A stretch of DNA of 64,000 bases from Melampsora larici-populina 98AG31 (Eukaryota > Basidiomycota > Pucciniomycetes > Pucciniales > Melampsoraceae): the NCBI RefSeq assembly GCF_000204055.1, contig NW_006768770.1:48353-112352 (forward strand). Reading direction: 5' to 3'. The notes below the pieces were generated by a model that saw nothing but the letters and a program-made list of their open reading frames with translations, searched no databases and was not told where the DNA came from. Position numbers and translations under genes: made by a program. Of the stretch, positions 61,690 to 64,000 are shown in pieces. The number at the start of each line of letters is the position of its first letter. The first letter of the stretch is position 1.

Positions 61690-62575
61690 GGAGAGCACTA
61701 TTTGGCGCCCGGTTTCAAAAGCCCGAAGCCCGGTTTTCGGATAGTAGGCCGGGCTGTACGTCTTTGCAGCCCGGTCTGGGTTGAAACCGGGCTGCCTCAA
61801 CTTTTGTTTCTCTTTTTGCCATCTTTATATCAATGTCTCAATTTTTATGCAAACAGGTTTACACTTTGAGTCCCAAGATAATGAATCTCGAAGTGCACTT
61901 GTCAAAAAGCCCCACCAAATGGCTTCATTCTTTGGCTAATCATTCGGGCTAATTTTCATTGATTTGATTGCATAGTCTGAGTCGTACTAAACGTTCCACA
62001 ATCTTTCTGACCCTATACACACGTTGATATAGCTTCATAAAGTGAGAGACTCTGATAATTTGGATCCATCACAAGAAGATGTATGAGGATTTGGTTGCCA
62101 GATGCAAGAAAAACAATCGCCCAAGAGTGGAACGATTGGGCATAGATTGATGGGTATTGAACGGTCAGCACTTGTTTCATTGATAGAGAAGAGATGAGGA
62201 AAAATGACAACAAGAACTTACCATTTTCAGATGTGGTGTATTGGGTGGTTTGAGGCTTGTCGAGATTGGGATGGTACTTGTCAACTTCGAGATGAAGGTG
62301 AGCGTCAGGCGAGGTCAGGCAACAATTTGTATTGGGTCGATCGAGAGCTCACAGCTCGGTTTCAGGAAATCGGGTTGACTTCAGCAGCCCGTTTTTATGG
62401 TTTCACAGCCCGGTTTGTGAAAATCGGGCTGTTGGAGAGCGTTGCGCCCGGAAAAGACTGCGGCTGCGGCAAAATATGGCTTAGTCGGGTCCGGGTGTGC
62501 GCGGAATCCGCGGGTAAAGCCCCAAAGAAAACCGGGTGTCGGGTTCTTTAAACCGGGCGCCAAATAGTGCTGTCC
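61690..62575. mobile_element. Non-autonomous Mutator-like element
   Basis: The termini are 26-bp inverted repeats with one mismatch, beginning GGAGAGCACTATTTGG at the left and ending CCAAATAGTGCTGTCC at the right. Each end is bordered by the direct 9-bp sequence ATGTGCAAA (61681-61689 and 62576-62584), a target duplication. Both subterminal regions are packed with GCCCGG/CCGGGC motifs (at least eight left and right), much more G+C-rich than the surroundings. A 9-bp duplication is diagnostic of the Mutator (MULE) group. No transposase frame is present (886 bp). Confidence 0.9.
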
Positions 62576-62667
62576 ATGTGCAAACACCTGGGTACATCCT
62601 TAGCTCTTAGGTACATACAGGTCCGCTCAGTTATCTGCTCATCTGGATAAGCAAATCACATGTATTA

Positions 62668-63554
62668 GGCCCCGTTTGGGAGCGGTTATTTTACCGCGGT
62701 ATTTTCGTAATTGCATCAATACCACAGTGGTATGATCTTACCACGTTTGGTACCTTATTTTGCTGCAGTATTGTACCACAGTATTTAGACAATAATCTGA
62801 CAATACTGTGGTATTGCGATAATTGACAAAAAGCTGTTTATGAAAAATAAATCCGCACGGTGAAAGGGGACTTCGTCAAATTTGATCTCTTCCCCTTCCC
62901 TTTGTAATTCATTGGCTCCTTCCATCCGTTCGATTACAAAACTCACTATCAACCCATCTTCAACACCTTCACACTTCAAGATGAAGACAACCACGAGTTC
63001 AATATTAGTTTGTCAATCGACCTCATCGCACTGTACCTTTATCACTTCTTCCTTCAATCCACCGTTCCCTCAATCAATCTCGTCGCTTCTCAAATTCTGT
63101 CACTCGCTTTGATAACCTTGTTTCTCCTTCAATCAATCTCATGAATATCAAAGGATATGTATCTTTTCAAATTCGCTAACAATATGAAAAAGATGATCAA
63201 GATGATTCCTTGACGAGAGAAAAGTTCCAGTTGATTGGTGATGAGGTTCACAACTTTTGATGAGTTACGATGACCGAGCAAGTGAATTAATGATGAAAGA
63301 TTGTTAAGTCTGTTTGAGTGTGGATCGAGAACAAACGATGTCAGAGGTTTTGTGGGTATACATACATACATACCACAGTCAGGAGAAAATCAGCGCGAGT
63401 GGTGTTGAATTGCCAAACGATTATGACCAAAAACAGAGATTATAACTGTACCACACTACAAGTGCGGGTTTTCATCTCTACTGCATTATTGGGGCCAAAA
63501 ATGCAGTACACTTTTGCAGTACATTACACTTTGTCACCGCTCCCAAACGGGGCC
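62668..63554. mobile_element. Non-autonomous TIR element flanked by TTA, with foreign-looking interior
   Basis: Inverted ends GGCCCCGTTTGGGAGCGGT (62668) and ACCGCTCCCAAACGGGGCC (ending 63554) are perfect over 19 bp and flanked by TTA. Subterminal segments are rich in ACCACAGTAT-type palindromes at the left and TGCAGTACA at the right. The centre (about 62870-63350) is C/T-rich, resembling a promoter and short exon (ATG at 62981), and could be captured host sequence. Length is 887 bp. Probably PIF/Harbinger-like. Confidence 0.85.
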
Positions 63555-63740
63555 TTAGTAATACATTCTGTAATATTGTTCATATTGTGACAAGCATTGC
63601 AAAAAATTAAACCACATATATCACAATGGCTACTTGGGAAATATTAATGAAAGCAGTTTGACAGCAAAAATAAGGGAATCTGTTCTCTAGGACGATGTTC
63701 CCATCTGGTAACCTCTTTGATGCTGGCAGTGAAACTAAAT

Positions 63741-64000
63741 TGAGTTGCAATTAAGGTATTGGTTGACAGAAGAACCAATTTGAGTTGCAATCAAGGTATC
63801 TGTGTATGGGAAAATTGATTGGAGTTACAATTAAGGTACCAGTAGACAGAAAAACTAATTTGAGCTGCAAATAGGATATTGGGGGATGGAAAAAACATCT
63901 TGAGTTATGATTAAGATATTGGTGGTTGGAAGAAAATCAACCAAAAATTGGGATCTTGATGGACAGAGAAAACATTTCAAGTTATGATTAGGATGTTGGT
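63741..64000. repeat. 40-bp minisatellite, truncated by the window edge
   Basis: Consecutive 40-base units start at 63741, 63781, 63821, 63861 and 63901, each beginning with a TGAGTTGCAATTAAGGTAT-like word and followed by a purine-rich half. Later units drift; the pattern resumes as GTTATGATTAGGATGTTGGT at 63981. At least five recognisable units. Confidence 0.85.

Overview
The window looks like nuclear DNA from a basidiomycete, most likely a rust fungus (Pucciniales, Melampsora-like). This is inferred from the very dense short GT-AG introns (about 40-100 bases, up to 13 per gene), the A+T-rich intergenic DNA full of small foldback elements, and clusters of small cysteine-rich secreted proteins beside ordinary fungal housekeeping genes. 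No database was searched. Gene models were built by hand from reading frame, splice signals, intron phase and family motifs; every model closes with a total coding length divisible by three.

Layout. 1-11.7 kb is gene-dense: a Vip1-like RRM protein (+), a monoacylglycerol lipase (-), the V-ATPase proteolipid subunit c (-), the bifunctional imidazole-glycerol-phosphate synthase HisHF/His7 (-), and chorismate mutase Aro7 (+). The last two are divergent over 323 bp. 11.7-18 kb is gene-poor, with one confident small secreted Cys-rich gene (-) and several unresolved frames. 18.0-22.8 kb holds a long SSD1/Dis3L2-type RNB protein (+). 22.8-28.2 kb has no convincing gene.

28.3-41.1 kb is framed by two inverted, outward-facing copies of a roughly 1.5-1.75 kb segment. 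Each copy carries an intact secreted six-cysteine gene with its promoter. Between them lie an Hsp110/Sse1 chaperone (-), a GST joined in frame to an F-box-like and repeat region (+), and phosphoglucomutase (+). 41.1-44.5 kb is gene-free.

44.5-55.5 kb holds a GtaA-like glutaminase (+), two more members of the same six-cysteine secreted family (+), and a seven-pass membrane protein (+). 56.7-59.5 kb is an AGC kinase of the Ypk1/Gad8 (SGK) type (-). 59.5-64 kb is mobile-element territory: a Mutator-like element with a 9-bp target duplication, two elements flanked by TTA, and a 40-bp minisatellite running off the right edge.

The most interesting signal is the four-member secreted family (28.5, 40.1, 49.8 and 51.6 kb). 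It shares six cysteines, exon phases and a tiny 35-38 nt exon, but carries very different N-terminal modules. Other points are the GST/F-box/repeat fusion, an Ssd1-type protein that keeps the four RNB aspartates and has NDR-kinase docking and target motifs, a V-ATPase gene with a split start codon and a 4-nt micro-exon, and a small transposon whose insertion can be dated against the empty site in the sister copy.
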